From Episyrphus balteatus (Eukaryota; Arthropoda; Insecta; Diptera; Syrphidae): 64,000 nucleotides of DNA. Positions 1 to 10,532 of the stretch are shown piece after piece. The position numbers were made by a program, and so were the translations under genes. The number at the start of each line of letters is the position of its first letter. The first letter of the stretch is position 1. The DNA lies in assembly GCF_945859705.1 (NCBI RefSeq), contig NC_079134.1, positions 62,660,437 to 62,724,436 of the forward strand. The letters run 5' to 3'. The notes below the pieces were generated by a model. That model was not told the DNA's origin. It worked only from the letters and a program-made list of their open reading frames with translations, and made no database searches.

Positions 1-1
1 A

Positions 2-52
2 CTTAAATCCTTCCACGGAATTTTAGGCAATGACAGTCTTAAAGATTTGTCA
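2..52 (+). pseudogene. Protease C-terminal fragment of errantivirus pol
   Basis: Seventeen codons in frame 2 contain a GILGND-type stretch followed by a leucine/lysine-rich segment, as found at the C-terminus of gypsy-group aspartic proteases just before the reverse transcriptase linker. The protease active site lies outside the window. The fragment stops at a TCA codon that is also the target duplication of the transposon at 53-746. The matching TCA at 747-749 carries the same codon phase into reverse transcriptase, so this is the upstream half of one pol gene and not a separate gene. Confidence 0.7.
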
Positions 53-746
53 AGGCCCCAACCCATAGAATTCGTTGCGTCCGTTCCGTCAATGCATCCG
101 TTGAAGTTGAAGTTTGGGACAGAAAGGGGTGACCCATAGAATACGTCGTACGACGGATTGCTTTTTGACAGCTCACTTCAAATTCCAAGGTGTGTTCGAT
201 ATTTTATCGCTGAATGTGCACTAAGGAAGTTCTGATGCAAGAAATTTTCAACTATTATTGTTGTTCTTTTTTTTAATAAAATTAAATGCACGATAAAATT
301 AAATGCACAATACAGATTTCCTGTAGGTACTTGCTCTTCAGTTAAAAACAATTTTTTATAACAAATTATGAGTTGTAGGTATGACTTTGGCATAGTAAAA
401 TTGAACTCTACAACAGAATTTGAGTATTTAATTGATATAATTTATTAGATATATCATTAAATATTACTTTTATTACATTTTATTTACAAATATACAATTA
501 AAGTTCACAATTCATAAGATCGGTGAAGGAAAGAATGCAGTTCTTAGATCTATTGTTGACAACCAATGTCAAAGCATACGACGGACGAAAAAGTAGAAAG
601 TTGGGCAACTTCTTCCGTCGAATCCGTCCGTCTCCGTCCGATCCGTCGCTTATGGGTCGCTTCCCATAAGAACGTGTGTATTTTATCGAGCTGTCAGTTG
701 AAAACTTCGACGGAACGGACGCAACGGATTCTATGGGTTGGGGCCT
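53..746. mobile_element. 694-bp non-autonomous DNA transposon (MITE) inside pol
   Basis: The terminal inverted repeats are 53-90 and 709-746, about 38 bp with a single mismatch, starting AGGCCCCAACCCATAGAAT. Flanking TCA at 50-52 and 747-749 is a 3-bp target duplication. The codon phase of the host pol gene agrees on both sides, which independently fixes the ends. No transposase frame is seen in the AT-rich interior. A 3-bp duplication suggests PIF/Harbinger or CACTA-type transposition; the superfamily is not settled. Confidence 0.88.
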
Positions 747-2871
747 TCAGCTGTCATTTTTACAGAAAAGAATTATATGCTTATAAAAGGTAAACTTAAA
801 ATCAGACTCAAACAACAAATTTCCGAATCAATAAACTCTGTCACAATTAGAGACAGCCACATGTCACAAAAACAAAAATTAGAACTTCATAAACTTACAG
901 AAACATATTCAAATTTATTTGCCGAACCTGATGAAAAATTAACTTTTACTACGACAGTTAAAGGTAGAATTAGAACAGAGGATGATGAACCAGTCTATAC
1001 AAGACCCTATCCATATCCAATGTCATTAAAAGATGAGGTTGAGAAACAAATTAACCAACTTCTAAAAGATGGTATTATTAGACCTTCACGGTCCCCGTAT
1101 AATGCACCAATATGGGTCGTACCCAAAAAAGATGATGCATCTGGAGAAAGGAAATATCGATTAGTTATCGATTACAGAAAACTAAATGCTATTACTATTC
1201 CTGATCGCTATCCGATCCCCGAAATAAACGAAGTTTTATCCCAGCTTGGACAGAACAAAATTTTCTCAGTACTAGATCTCAAAAGTGGTTTTCACCAGAT
1301 ACAACTTCACGAAAATGATATAGAGAAGACAGCTTTCTCAGTCAGCAATGGAAAGTACGAATTCGTTCGACTTCCATTTGGGTTGAAAAATGCACTATCA
1401 ATTCTTCAACGAGCTCTAGATGACGTTCTACGAGAACATATAGGCAAGATATGTTTCGTCTATATAGATGACATAGTTGTCTTTAGCAAAGATGAAGAAT
1501 CCCATTTCGTTAATTTAGCAAAAATTTTCGAAACTCTTCAAAATGCTAATTTGAAAGTTCAAATGAAAAAATGTGAATTCCTTAAAGACAGCGTAGAGTT
1601 CCTAGGATTCATCATATCTTTAGAAGGAATCAAGACAAACCCCAAGAAAGTGGAAACAACTGCCAATTTCCCACGTCCTATAACGCTTAAACACTTAAAA
1701 TCTTTCCTAGGCCTATCAGGGTTTTATCGAAGGTTCATTAAGGACTACGCAAAACTTGCGAAACCCCTGACAGCCCTTTTAAGAGGGGAAGATTTACGAG
1801 TGTCCAAACAAGCTTCCAGCAAAAAAATTATACACCTCGACAATGAAGCCCTTGAAGCGTTCGAAAAAATAAAAAAATCCCTTATCTCAGAAGATGTAAT
1901 CCTTACATTTCCTGACTTCAAGAAAGAATTCCATCTTACAACGGATGCCTCTAACTACGCTATAGGCGCAGTACTAGAACAAGAAGGTAGACCTATAACG
2001 TTTATCTCTCGAGTTCTTTCGCCATCCGAAGAAAATTTAGCAACCAACGAAAAAGAGATGTTGGCCATCATATGGGCAGTTGATTCTCTTAGAAATTACC
2101 TTTACGGTTCAGCAATTGTTATAATTTTCACCGACCATCAACCACTGACTTACGCTCTAAGCAATAAAAATAACAACCAAAAGCTTAAACGTTGGAAGAA
2201 CACACTTGAAGAATACAAACATAAAATAAAATATAAACCCGGTAGAACCAAGGTTGTAGCTGACGCTCTATCTAGACCACCAGTAGACACCAATGTCAAC
2301 ACACTGACTGTTACTCAACACAGTGATGAGAGTTCTAGTCAGAACCTCATTCAATTCGCAGACGAACCTGTAAATGTCTTCAAAAATCAGATTATCCTAT
2401 CAAAAGGTACTGAAGCTTCTTACAAATTTGAAATTATATTTCCAACATACCACCGACACACAATAATAGAACCAGAATTTTCTAATGAAAAAATTATTGA
2501 TATCCTTAAACGCTACCTTAATCCATCTGTCATCAATGGCTTACAGAGAACTGAAAGAATCTTAGGCCAAATTCAAGAAATCTATCCTATTCATTTCAAA
2601 CAATATAGAACTAGATTTGCTAGAAAAATTGTCACAGACTTAGTAGATGAAGAACAACAAGAATCTGAAATAATCAAAGAACATAACCGTGCACATAGAA
2701 ATAGTAAAGAAAATAAATTACAGATCTTGAGCAAATTTTATTTTCCTCAAATGCGTCGTAAAGTCGAAAAGATAACAAAAAACTGTATAACATGCAAAGA
2801 ACATAAATACGACAGACATCCTTCCAAGCCCATGATCCAAGCAACCTACATACCCTGGACAAATATTACAC
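747..2871 (+). pseudogene. pol: Errantivirus pol: reverse transcriptase, RNase H, integrase N-terminus
   Basis: A long frame of about 700 codons encodes the polymerase of the element. The reverse transcriptase carries the YIDD catalytic box at 1461-1472, with the preceding finger motif (SPYNAPIWVVPKK) upstream. RNase H follows, with TDAS at 1941-1952 and a TDH motif near 2130. The integrase zinc-binding HHCC module lies at about 2679-2795 (H-x3-H ... C-x2-C). The frame then drifts and stops at 2916-2918, because a single-base-type frameshift near 2860-2872 displaces the catalytic core into another frame. The nominal start at 738 is not real: it lies in the right end of the inserted MITE, and the gene originally continued from the protease fragment at 2-52. 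In gypsy-group elements this polyprotein is made by frameshifting from gag. Confidence 0.88.
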
Positions 2872-3574
2872 ATAGATATCTATTTTACAAACAAACGAGT
2901 TATCCTGACAGCTATTGACAAGTTTTCAAAATATGCTTTAGTAAGAATCCTAAAATCAAGATCCGCTGAAGACATAAAACAACCTCTAAGAGAATTAATA
3001 CTATCCTTTGGCGTTCCACAAAGTATTGTCGTAGATAACGAAAAATCCTTAAACTCGAATTCGGTTCTTTTTCTTTTAAAATTTTTTAATATAAATGTTT
3101 TTAAAACACCTCCATATACGAGTACAGCAAACGGACAAATAGAACGTTTCCACTCTACACTTTCCGAAGTAATTCGATGCTTGAAATCTCAAAACCCACA
3201 CTTTACATTTTCAGAACTTCTTGACAAATCAATATTTGAATATAATAATTCCATACACTCGACTACAGGCAAAAAACCCATCGACATATTTTTCGCAAGA
3301 GATCTAGCAAATAATCCGGAACAACTTGAAAAAGAAAGAGAAAGAACGACACAGAAAATTAAAGAAAAACAAGACTCTGACTTAGAATACCATAACAAAA
3401 AGAAAACCGTTGTTAGAGACTTTTCCATTGGAAAAATTATTAACGTAAAAGTCAACAAGAGATTAGGAAATAAACTATCTCCCAAGTAGAAAAGAAATAG
3501 TAAAAGAAAATAAGAACTCAACTGTCGTTACAAAATCAGGAAAAACCATACACAAAAGTTTAATTAAAAATTAA
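2872..3574 (+). pseudogene. pol: Errantivirus integrase catalytic core and C-terminus (frameshifted)
   Basis: Reading resumes in frame 1 at 2872 and encodes the DDE integrase core: the first acidic residue lies in the IDIYF stretch, the second in VVDNEKS near 3030, and the glutamate in the GQIERFHSTL stretch near 3140. This is the strand-transfer enzyme that inserts the cDNA into host DNA. A second frameshift near 3486 moves the basic, lysine-rich tail to frame 2, which ends at the TAA at 3572-3574. With the upstream break this makes integrase non-functional in this copy. The assignment is firm because all three catalytic residues and their spacing are present. Confidence 0.85.
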
Positions 3575-3594
3575 TTTCCTCTCCTTCCCTTTAG
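3575..3594 (+). promoter_or_regulatory. Candidate splice acceptor for the env transcript
   Basis: A pyrimidine-rich run immediately after the pol stop ends in TTTAG at 3590-3594. Errantivirus env is expressed from a spliced subgenomic RNA whose acceptor lies near the end of pol, so position and composition both fit. The donor would lie upstream of the window. Confidence 0.5.
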
Positions 3595-5140
3595 GTTTTT
3601 GGTATACCTCTGAACCACAAATGCCAGTGTCAAAATCCTTGACTATACGAACTCCCAACTCATAGCCATCAACTCGGGAAATGTGAAAGTTTAAACAGGG
3701 AACTTCAAACTGATACATGTCATAGACATGGATCTTTATAGAAGAAGCCTGAGTGCTATCCAGGAAAAAATACAAGAATTTTCCAACGTTCCAAATTCTA
3801 ACATTCCTATGTTCCCATTCTTATCCTACGAAATACAACAAATACAAACTCACCTCAACCGCCTTTCCCCCAATCCTCGAAACAAGCGATCTATAGAACT
3901 AATTGGTTCAGTATGGAAATGGATCGCAGGAACCCCTGACAAACATGATTTCCAAATAATAAATGAAAAAATAAACAATGTACTTTCAAATAATAATCAA
4001 CAAAGAATAATTAATAATTCACTTATAATTAAAATAAACGAAATAAGTAACGCAACAAATGAAATAATAAGAAAATCAGATATAGATATTAAGCATGAAC
4101 TATTCTTAAATTTGAAATTTAAATTAGATATGTTAAGAGAAGAAATTATTAATATTGAGTACGCCATGCAATGGGCAAAAACAGGTGTAATAAACACCTA
4201 TATTGTATCTAATTCTAAAATACAATCAATCGAACAAATTATAAATGAAGAAAATATGTCTTACAACAATGTAATAGAAGCAGTTGAATTTGCCGATGTA
4301 AAAATAGCCTCAAATAATACATTATTGTTATACATTTGAAGCCTACCTATTACTAGCCCAGAAACATGTAACAAATTATTAACTAAACCAGTTAAAAGAC
4401 AAAGAAACATAATAAAATTAAATTATAAAGAAATATTACAATGTAAAAAAATTATGTACTGCATAACAAATCAATGTAAAACTTATGATAAACTTTCAAT
4501 TTGTAAACAGAATTCTATTATAGATATAAGTGAAGATAATTGTATAAGCCATTTACTATCAAGCGAAAAACCTTCATGCAACTACGTAAACAATCAACAT
4601 GTCCCTTCCATAGAAGAAATCACACCCGGAATCATCTTACTTAATCAGTTCGATAACACTATTGAAGTCAATGAGAAAGAAATTCCACTCAATGGAACTT
4701 ACATAATTCATTTTGGTAACGCAACCATCCGAGTAGGACGGTATAAGTTCTCAGCATCTGAAAAGACGGATCATAACCCCCTGCCCGCATTACTCCAACC
4801 ATCTGCCAATAAGCCACATTTCGAAGAACTTTTATCACTAGAAATGATAAGAGAAATAGAAGCAAACAACACCCTATACATCAAGAAATTAGAGATAGCG
4901 AGCCAAAGAAAAACCATCTTCATGTTGTTATTATCAACGTTAGCAACCTTAACAACGATGTTCGCCTTTTTCAAAATAATACGATCAACAGCAACATCAT
5001 GTAAGATCTGGAAAAGAGAAGATCCACAAGATGAAATCATATCAGTACCAAAACCAGCTGAAAGAACGAAAACAATAGTAATTGGAATTGAAGACATTGC
5101 AAACCATATAAGGTCATCGAACGAGGACGTTCGAATTTAA
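3595..5140 (+). pseudogene. env: Errantivirus envelope-like glycoprotein gene with two nonsense codons
   Basis: Frame 2 stays open across this interval except for stops at 3692-3694 and 4337-4339, and nothing else breaks it. The product has features of the insect errantivirus/baculovirus F-type fusion protein: a basic furin-type site (RNKR) followed by a hydrophobic segment with conserved glycines near 3890-3945; a long coiled, Asn-rich ectodomain; cysteines in the C-terminal half; one membrane-spanning stretch of about 20 residues near 4915-4980; and a short charged cytoplasmic tail ending at 5140. It would act at the particle surface. The start is uncertain because the natural message is spliced, so the leader exon is probably upstream. 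As present, the gene cannot give a full-length product. Confidence 0.8.
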
Positions 5141-5148
5141 GGGTGGAG

Positions 5149-5480
5149 GAGTTAACTCCACATTTGTTGAAATATTTTTGTTGGTCAAGCATTACCTCGA
5201 TATGGGTTCGAGGTCACCGGATATCAAATGCATTGCACAAGCCACGAGTGCAATGACCAACAGCAACATACTTCTGCCATACGTTGCAGTCTGGACTGTG
5301 TGAAGTAAAAACAACAAAGTCAGCAAAATACTAAGTGAAGGAAGGTTTCGCTTAGGAATTATCCATTAAGTTAGTTTAGTTAGAAATTGTAACTCGTAGA
5401 CGTAAGAAATATTATGAGAAAATAAAATAAAAATAATTTTTTTTAGTAAAATAGTTTAAAATAGTTTAATTTATACCTAA
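5149..5480 (+). repeat. Probable 3' LTR of the errantivirus, preceded by a polypurine tract
   Basis: An AG-rich tract at 5139-5148 directly follows env and is the expected plus-strand primer. The sequence after it begins AGTTAAC, the usual start of gypsy-group LTRs. The right end is placed near a TAAC at about 5479 by analogy only, since the 5' LTR is outside the window. Confidence 0.45.
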
Positions 5481-5548
5481 CATGCAACACCATAAATTTA
5501 TGAAAGGGATAAAAACAAGAATACAAAAAAACTCGTTTATCCTATTCC
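5481..5548. other. Short AT-rich spacer, nothing recognised
   Basis: This lies between the presumed LTR end and the left inverted arm at 5549. No frame or repeat was identified. Confidence 0.4.
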
Positions 5549-6512
5549 CAGGGGTGGACTGGGGGTCAAAGGGCCTCCCGGGACTTTAAGGAAAAGGGCC
5601 ACAAATACATAATTCACTTTTAAAATTTTTAAAAAGAAAAGTTGATAAGCAGAAACTGTTTCTTGAAATTAAGTTTTTTCACGTTTATTGATCTATAATC
5701 TGTGAACAGGCGGATCAATTTATTTGAGTAATTAAAAATTTAAAAAATGTACAGGGCTAAGTTATATAACACTCATTTTAAAACGTTAAGTGGGTGTTAC
5801 TTTCAGTTAAGTCAAAAGAAAGTATGTATTCTTTATATATCTAATATGAGGTCTTTATATATCAATATATCGAATGTCACTTTTCATAAATGTCCAAATC
5901 TTCCAAAAATACAAATACAAATCGAAAAAATCTTTATCTTAATTTGTTTGACTAATGTAGAATGTTATTATTATTATTTGATCTCAACACAACGTTCTAG
6001 AATGAATTTGCCCAGGCAAATTAGTAAATCAAATCGCATTTTTCGCAGGAATAAATTTTTTTCGTGGAATGTATTTTGGTGAATGTCCTTATCATAAAAG
6101 TCAATTTTTTGGGATGGTAGGATGTCCAAAGCAGCCGCCATCTTGGAAAAGAGGTTGGTACCATTTATATTTAATAGCTCCATTTTAACTCATTTTAACA
6201 GTCTTATTCACAATAAAATTATCTAAAAAATGATGTTCTAACGAATTCCGTGGCTATATTAAATTCAATATTATAACTGGTTCCGGTTTGTCTCGAAAGG
6301 TGGGGACAAATTGACACTTTTACTTGCGATATTAGTACTATAGGGCAAGTTAAAAATTCGAAAAAATAATCGGACTTGAGATAACAATCAGACATGACAT
6401 TAAGATGAAAGAGTATGCTAAAAAAGTGGGTCCCGCTATTCTGGTCTGTCTGTCCGTCTGTAAGTACCACGAGTTATAGCCTAAACTAATAGAGCGATTT
6501 TTTTCAAATTTT
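5549..6512 (+). repeat. Left arm of a ~965-bp inverted repeat (hAT-like end)
   Basis: The outer end reads CAGGGGTGGACTGGG. The whole arm is matched in reverse complement, with scattered differences, at 10533-11500. CAG-GGG-TGG termini are typical of hAT elements. The 8 bp outside each end differ (CCTATTCC and CAGACAAC), so no target duplication supports a single insertion. No transposase frame lies in the arm. Confidence 0.85.
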
Positions 6513-6757
6513 CCGAAATAAAACTCAATTGTTTTTTTGTTTCGATAAATATATTTCGGCAACAAGTGCCATCTTCAGGATCTATTAAAACAATAAAGTT
6601 ATTACATAATAATTACAATAAATATTAAAAATATAAAATTATAAATAGTATACCTTAAAAAGAATATCACAATTTACTTTTTAAACATTTATTTTGATTT
6701 GATCTGTCAAAGAATACTTCAATTAAAAAAAAAAAAAAAAAAACAAAAACAAATATT
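6513..6757 (-). mobile_element. Penelope-like element tail, minus copy
   Basis: This segment, matched in reverse complement at 7690-7935, carries a hammerhead-like core (6554-6578, minus) close to its end and an internal AT-rich leader. Penelope-like pseudo-LTRs are known to encode hammerhead ribozymes. No coding part is left. It abuts an A-run at 6728-6745. Confidence 0.55.
6554..6578 (-). ncRNA. Hammerhead-ribozyme-like core 1
   Basis: On the minus strand the conserved CTGAAGA box is followed by a GGC/GCC stem with a short loop and then GAAA. This is the invariant CUGANGA-stem II-GAAA core of hammerhead ribozymes. Stems I and III are weak, so self-cleavage is not assured. Confidence 0.5.
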
Positions 6758-6769
6758 AGAAGAGGTTTG

Positions 6770-7036
6770 TGTATTTTCATACTTTCAGGCAGCTGCTTGT
6801 GTAATCAATTTATATTGAAGGTTTTGAATGAACAACAACAACTTGTGTGTTTTACCACCAAGTTCATAGGCTGGAGTTATAGCTATTTCACGGGGACCAA
6901 CCCGATCATCAGACTCCTTTCAGTGGTGCTAAGTCGCTTATGTTCAATTGATTTTGAAAATTGCCCGAGCTGGGCTTGAACTCACGACCTAGCGGTTGGG
7001 AGGCCGACGCACTACGCTTCGCACCACCGCTGCCAC
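6770..7036 (-). repeat. tRNA-derived SINE, minus copy
   Basis: Read on the minus strand, a tRNA-like head has an A-box-like segment at 7007-7027 and a B box (GAGTTCAAGCCC type) at 6970-6983, followed by a tRNA-unrelated body ending in GTTGTTGTTG-type repeats. The short frame at 6767-6979 is an artefact of this SINE. The same sequence recurs inverted at 7225-7465. Spacing of the boxes fits an internal pol III promoter. Confidence 0.7.
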
Positions 7037-7085
7037 TTGAGAATTCATAACCCCGAACAGGTTTTCCAATTATCAAGTTCACTTG

Positions 7086-7213
7086 AACCGACTAGCATTT
7101 TTATTAACTCAGACAAGTCTGTTATTGTTCATTCGGTTTCTTTCACTTTTTCTCCAACTCTATTCGTATGACAACAATTCGTTGTTCGCATACAAGGAGG
7201 GAGATGAGCGGAA
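7086..7213 (+). repeat. Inner inverted repeat, left arm
   Basis: About 120 bp, including a GACAAGTCTGTTATTG stretch and a GGAGGGAGATGAGCGG end, are matched in reverse complement at 7511-7633. It lies inside the larger palindrome. Confidence 0.75.
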
Positions 7214-7224
7214 GAAGAAGGTCG

Positions 7225-7465
7225 GCCTCCCAACCGCTAGGTCGTGAGTTCAAGCCCAGCTCGGGCAATTTTCAAAATCAATTGAACATAATCGACTTAG
7301 CACCACTGAAAGGAGTCTGATGATCGGGTTGGTCCCCGTGAAATAGCTATAACTCCAGCCTATGAACTTGGTGGTAACACACACAAGTTGTTGTTGTTCA
7401 TTCAAAACCTTCAATATAAATTGATTACACAAGCAGCTGCCTGCAAGTATGAAAATAGACAAACC
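7225..7465 (+). repeat. tRNA-derived SINE, plus copy (head truncated)
   Basis: Near-identical to the SINE at 6770-7036 but in opposite orientation and starting inside the tRNA-like head, so the A box is missing while the B box (near 7247-7260) is kept. The two copies lie about 190 bp apart head to head. Confidence 0.7.
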
Positions 7466-7510
7466 TCTTCTAATAATGAATTAAAAATTTGACCAATGGT
7501 CAACTTCTTT

Positions 7511-7633
7511 CCGCTCATCTCCCTCCTTGTATACGAACAAAGAATTGTTGTCATACGAATAGAGTTGGAGAAAAAGTGAAAGAAACCGAATGAACAATAA
7601 CAGACTTGTCTGAGTTAATAAAAATGCTAGTAA
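7511..7633 (-). repeat. Inner inverted repeat, right arm
   Basis: Reverse complement of 7086-7213 with a few differences. Confidence 0.75.
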
Positions 7634-7689
7634 AATTGATTACACAAGCAGCTGCCTGCAAGTATGAAAATACACAAACCTCTTCTAAT

Positions 7690-7935
7690 ATTTGTTTTTT
7701 TTTTTTTTTTTTTTTTAATTGAAGTATTCTTTGACAGATCAAATCAAAATAAATGTTTAAAAAGTAAATTGTGATATTCTTTTTAAGGTATACTATTTAT
7801 AATTTTATATTTTTAATATTTATTGTATTTATTATGTAATAACTTTATTGTTTTAATAGATCCTGAAGATGGCACTTGTTGCCGAAATATATTGATCGAA
7901 ACAAAAAAACAATTGAGTTTTATTTCGGAAAATTT
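7690..7935 (+). mobile_element. Penelope-like element tail, plus copy
   Basis: Mirror of 6513-6757. After a T-run it carries the AT-rich leader, the hammerhead-like core at 7863-7887, and the same terminal sequence ending in TTTTATTTCGGAAAATT. The short piece at 7632-7690 before it repeats the tail flanking the SINE copies. Confidence 0.55.
7863..7887 (+). ncRNA. Hammerhead-ribozyme-like core 2
   Basis: CTGAAGA, then a GGC/GCC stem with a 7-base loop, then GAAA. Same core as 6554-6578 on the opposite strand. Confidence 0.5.
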
Positions 7936-8324
7936 TGGAGGCAATACAAGATTGCAACAATAGGTAAAAATCATCTGTACCAAATTTCAAGGAAATCCAT
8001 CTACCATATCTACCCGTTTACGCCATAGCTCGTAGGACAGACCGACGACGGACGGCATGACGAAACCCACTTTTTTGATCTTCTCCATCATGGTAATGTT
8101 GGTTTTGATTAAAACCTCAATTTTTTTTTCTACACGAAACCAACACTTGCCCTATAGAGCAAGTAAAAATAGTGGGATTGAGTGTCCATTTTGGCTGTAA
8201 ACCAGTGCAATTAGAAATGTTATAGTTTCAAAAGTTTGTGAAATATATAAAATAAAATACACTACTGGAGTCCCACGCACTTGCTCTTATGGTAAAAGTA
8301 ACTCTGATGTTAACGAATTTTACT
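7936..8324. other. Gene-free stretch
   Basis: Contains wording similar to the inner end of the large inverted arms (a TTGCCCTATAG...GCAAGTAAAA pattern and an ACAGACCGACGACGGACGG stretch) but no frame. Probably degenerate repeat DNA. Confidence 0.4.
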
Positions 8325-9115
8325 GGGGGCCTATTACTTAAAACGATTATCGTTTAAATTACGCGACTGCGTAAAACGAAAATCGTTTAAGGCTGAACGA
8401 TACTCGTTTTTTCAATACGACTGACATTTTGCTGTCGTTTGGCTTTCGTTTTGGTTTTGTTGTGGAAAATATTTTGTGTCTGCTAGTGATATTCCTCTTG
8501 AAATAATTAAAATAAAAAACTAATTGGAGGAGAATATGTAAATAAAAACATTTTTTATTCGTCGTTTAAAAAATATTTCGTGTCTGTCAGTGATATTCCT
8601 GTTCGGCAAAAAAATATGAATACATTGTATTTGGGAATGAAGTATGAAAATAAAAAAATATGTTATACATTTAATAACAAATGGATTTTCTTATCAAATG
8701 TATGGAAAACAATCCCGACCTTGCCAAACACCCAAGTCCAAGCCAAGGCTTAATCCAAATTACTTTGGAACATTTTCGCAGACACTCTCAATGCAAGTGC
8801 ACCTCCGGAAAAATACATCGATGGCTTGAAAAGCGCGTACGTTCTTTTAAACACAAGTATAATTATATTATGTATTTTCTTATTTATGTCCACTTGTGAA
8901 CAATCTACAAATACACTCTGAAAACACATTTTTAGCAAAGTTTGGAAATTTAATTTACTCTTTTTTCGTTTGTTTACTGAGCCAATTTTGACAGTCACAA
9001 ATAGGAGTGAAGTTAGTTGCGCTTGAAAAAGGATTTTTTTTCCTGTTTCATCTGGTACAATTTCTTTTATGCGTTATCGTTTTATATAGTCGCTCGTATT
9101 ATGTAATAGGCCCCC
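8325..9115 (+). mobile_element. Harbinger-like non-autonomous element with GGGGGCCTATTAC ends
   Basis: The ends are inverted repeats: GGGGGCCTATTAC at 8325 and its complement ending at 9115, with similarity continuing about 10 bp further in. The interior holds a short frame resembling a Myb/SANT-like (MADF/zeste-type) domain, as encoded by the accessory gene of Harbinger transposons. No clear target duplication was found. A diverged relative lies at 56541-57112. Confidence 0.6.
8681..8899 (+). pseudogene. Myb/SANT-like DNA-binding domain remnant
   Basis: A 72-codon frame begins with a segment resembling the zeste/MSANT-type domain of Harbinger accessory proteins: a NPDLAK motif after an acidic helix, then ITLEHFRRH and a basic RWLEKRVRSFKHK segment. 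In those families the protein binds transposon ends and helps bring the transposase to the nucleus. The usual helices after the basic region are absent and the frame runs into AT-rich sequence, so this is a truncated relic. It lies inside the inverted-repeat-bounded element at 8325-9115, which supports the assignment. The similarity is by eye and short. Confidence 0.4.
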
Positions 9116-9334
9116 TGAACAAAATTAGGGAAAATTAAAATTTGATATTTTTAAGGAATTCTATAAGTCGTCAAAATAAATAAAATCTGTTTTTGTAATT
9201 AATTAAACACCGTTTTAAATGATCTTTTACGCAAAACTAAGTACCTATGCTATTTGATATCTTCCATGAAAAGGAACTTTCAGAAAAAATTTCGAAAATC
9301 GTTAAAGCCGTTTTATAAAAAATAATTTTTTATA
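9116..9334. other. Gene-free AT-rich stretch
   Basis: Nothing recognised between the two neighbouring transposons. Confidence 0.4.
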
Positions 9335-10333
9335 GGGTCAATGTGGGTAAATGTAAACAGGGGTAAATGAAAACATGGCTCATAACAAGCTTCAGTTAAA
9401 TCTCTTTGATGCATACATAAGTACAAATCGCGGACGCATGTATCTTTTAACTTATACGTCAAGCTCATTGCTGTCAAGAGAGAATTCATTCGACGAGCGT
9501 ATTTTCCGTGAAAGATAATTTTTTAAAGTGCCAAACAAGTCGTTAGTCTTTCAGAAAAATTAAATATTTTTGCAGATTCAATAAAGTCAGTATAATTTGC
9601 AAATATTTTTTTGTTTTTAATTTTGATGTAGATTCTATGTGATACAAGCAAATTTTAAAATACAGGACATTTATGTCGATTTGCATGTGTTTACATTTAC
9701 CCCAGAATATTTTTCATAATGGGTAAATGTAAACAACGTATTCTGGGGGTAAATATAAACATACATTTTTGGTGAAATTATTGGTTTTAATAAAAATAAC
9801 GTATTTTTAGTCAATTTCTATTGCTAAAGTGCCGCGGAGTCACATTTTAAAGTAGCCAACACCATCATTTTCAGTGGATGATGTTGCAAAATCGGTCTTT
9901 GACGTAAAAAAAACAAAAAATATGACGTTCAGAGCTGCTCAGGATGCATATTGGGCACCTATATAAAGAATCAAAGGAAGAAAACAAAAACTTTTATTGG
10001 AATTTGAAAAAGTTTTTGTCAAATACCTTCTTGAACGTTTTTCAAGTTGTTATCCATATGATAAAGAGGAAATTCTAAATTTTAAACCACCGTTTACATT
10101 TACCCCGAATTTGCAAAAAAACACAAACATGGTGGGGTATTTGTAAACATGCCATATTTGACAGTAATGTAAACAATTTGGGAAATATTTGTTTATATTT
10201 ATAAAGAAGAATTGCCATCATTTCATATTTGCATTTGAAGATACCATTCAAGTTGTTCCGTGAAAACATAAAAAAATTTAAAGTCGAAAGAAAAAAAAGA
10301 CATGAAATTGTTTACATTTACCCACATTGACCC
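9335..10333. mobile_element. MITE with GGGTCAATGTGGGTAAATG ends, copy 1 (complete)
   Basis: The inverted ends read GGGTCAATGTGGGTAAATGT at 9335 and the complement ending at 10333. TATA lies on both outer sides, a possible 4-bp (or shorter) target duplication. Variants of the same TAAATGTAAAC motif recur inside near 9690-9770 and 10090-10150, giving internal inverted repeats. No transposase. A one-ended copy lies at 40140-40897. Confidence 0.8.
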
Positions 10334-10532
10334 TATATACAATTTTTCTAACATTTTCAAAAAATATAGTTGGTATGCCATTTATAAGAAATAATAAAAC
10401 GAAATTTCCATAAAATATATCAACCCGTTTTCAAAAAATCGATTTTTCAAAAGACAGGTAGATACGGTTAGTTTTGGCCCTAAAAAAAATTTCAATTTGT
10501 CCTCCAGGGAATCACCCAAAACTATTAACTAC

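Larger units (their letters stand above)
1..5480 (+). mobile_element. Errantivirus-like Ty3/gypsy element, 3' portion
   Basis: An LTR retroelement enters from the left edge of the window. In order it shows a protease C-terminus, reverse transcriptase, RNase H, integrase, an env-like gene, a purine tract and a probable 3' LTR. This order with env is that of insect errantiviruses (gypsy/17.6/297 group). The gag gene and 5' LTR lie outside the window. The copy is dead: a DNA transposon sits in pol (53-746), integrase is frameshifted twice, and env has two in-frame stops. The right boundary is approximate because no second LTR is available for comparison. Confidence 0.85.

Noticed and set aside
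3728..4339. An independent host gene
   Set aside because: Position after integrase, furin-type site and continuation in the same frame to a membrane segment identify it as part of env.
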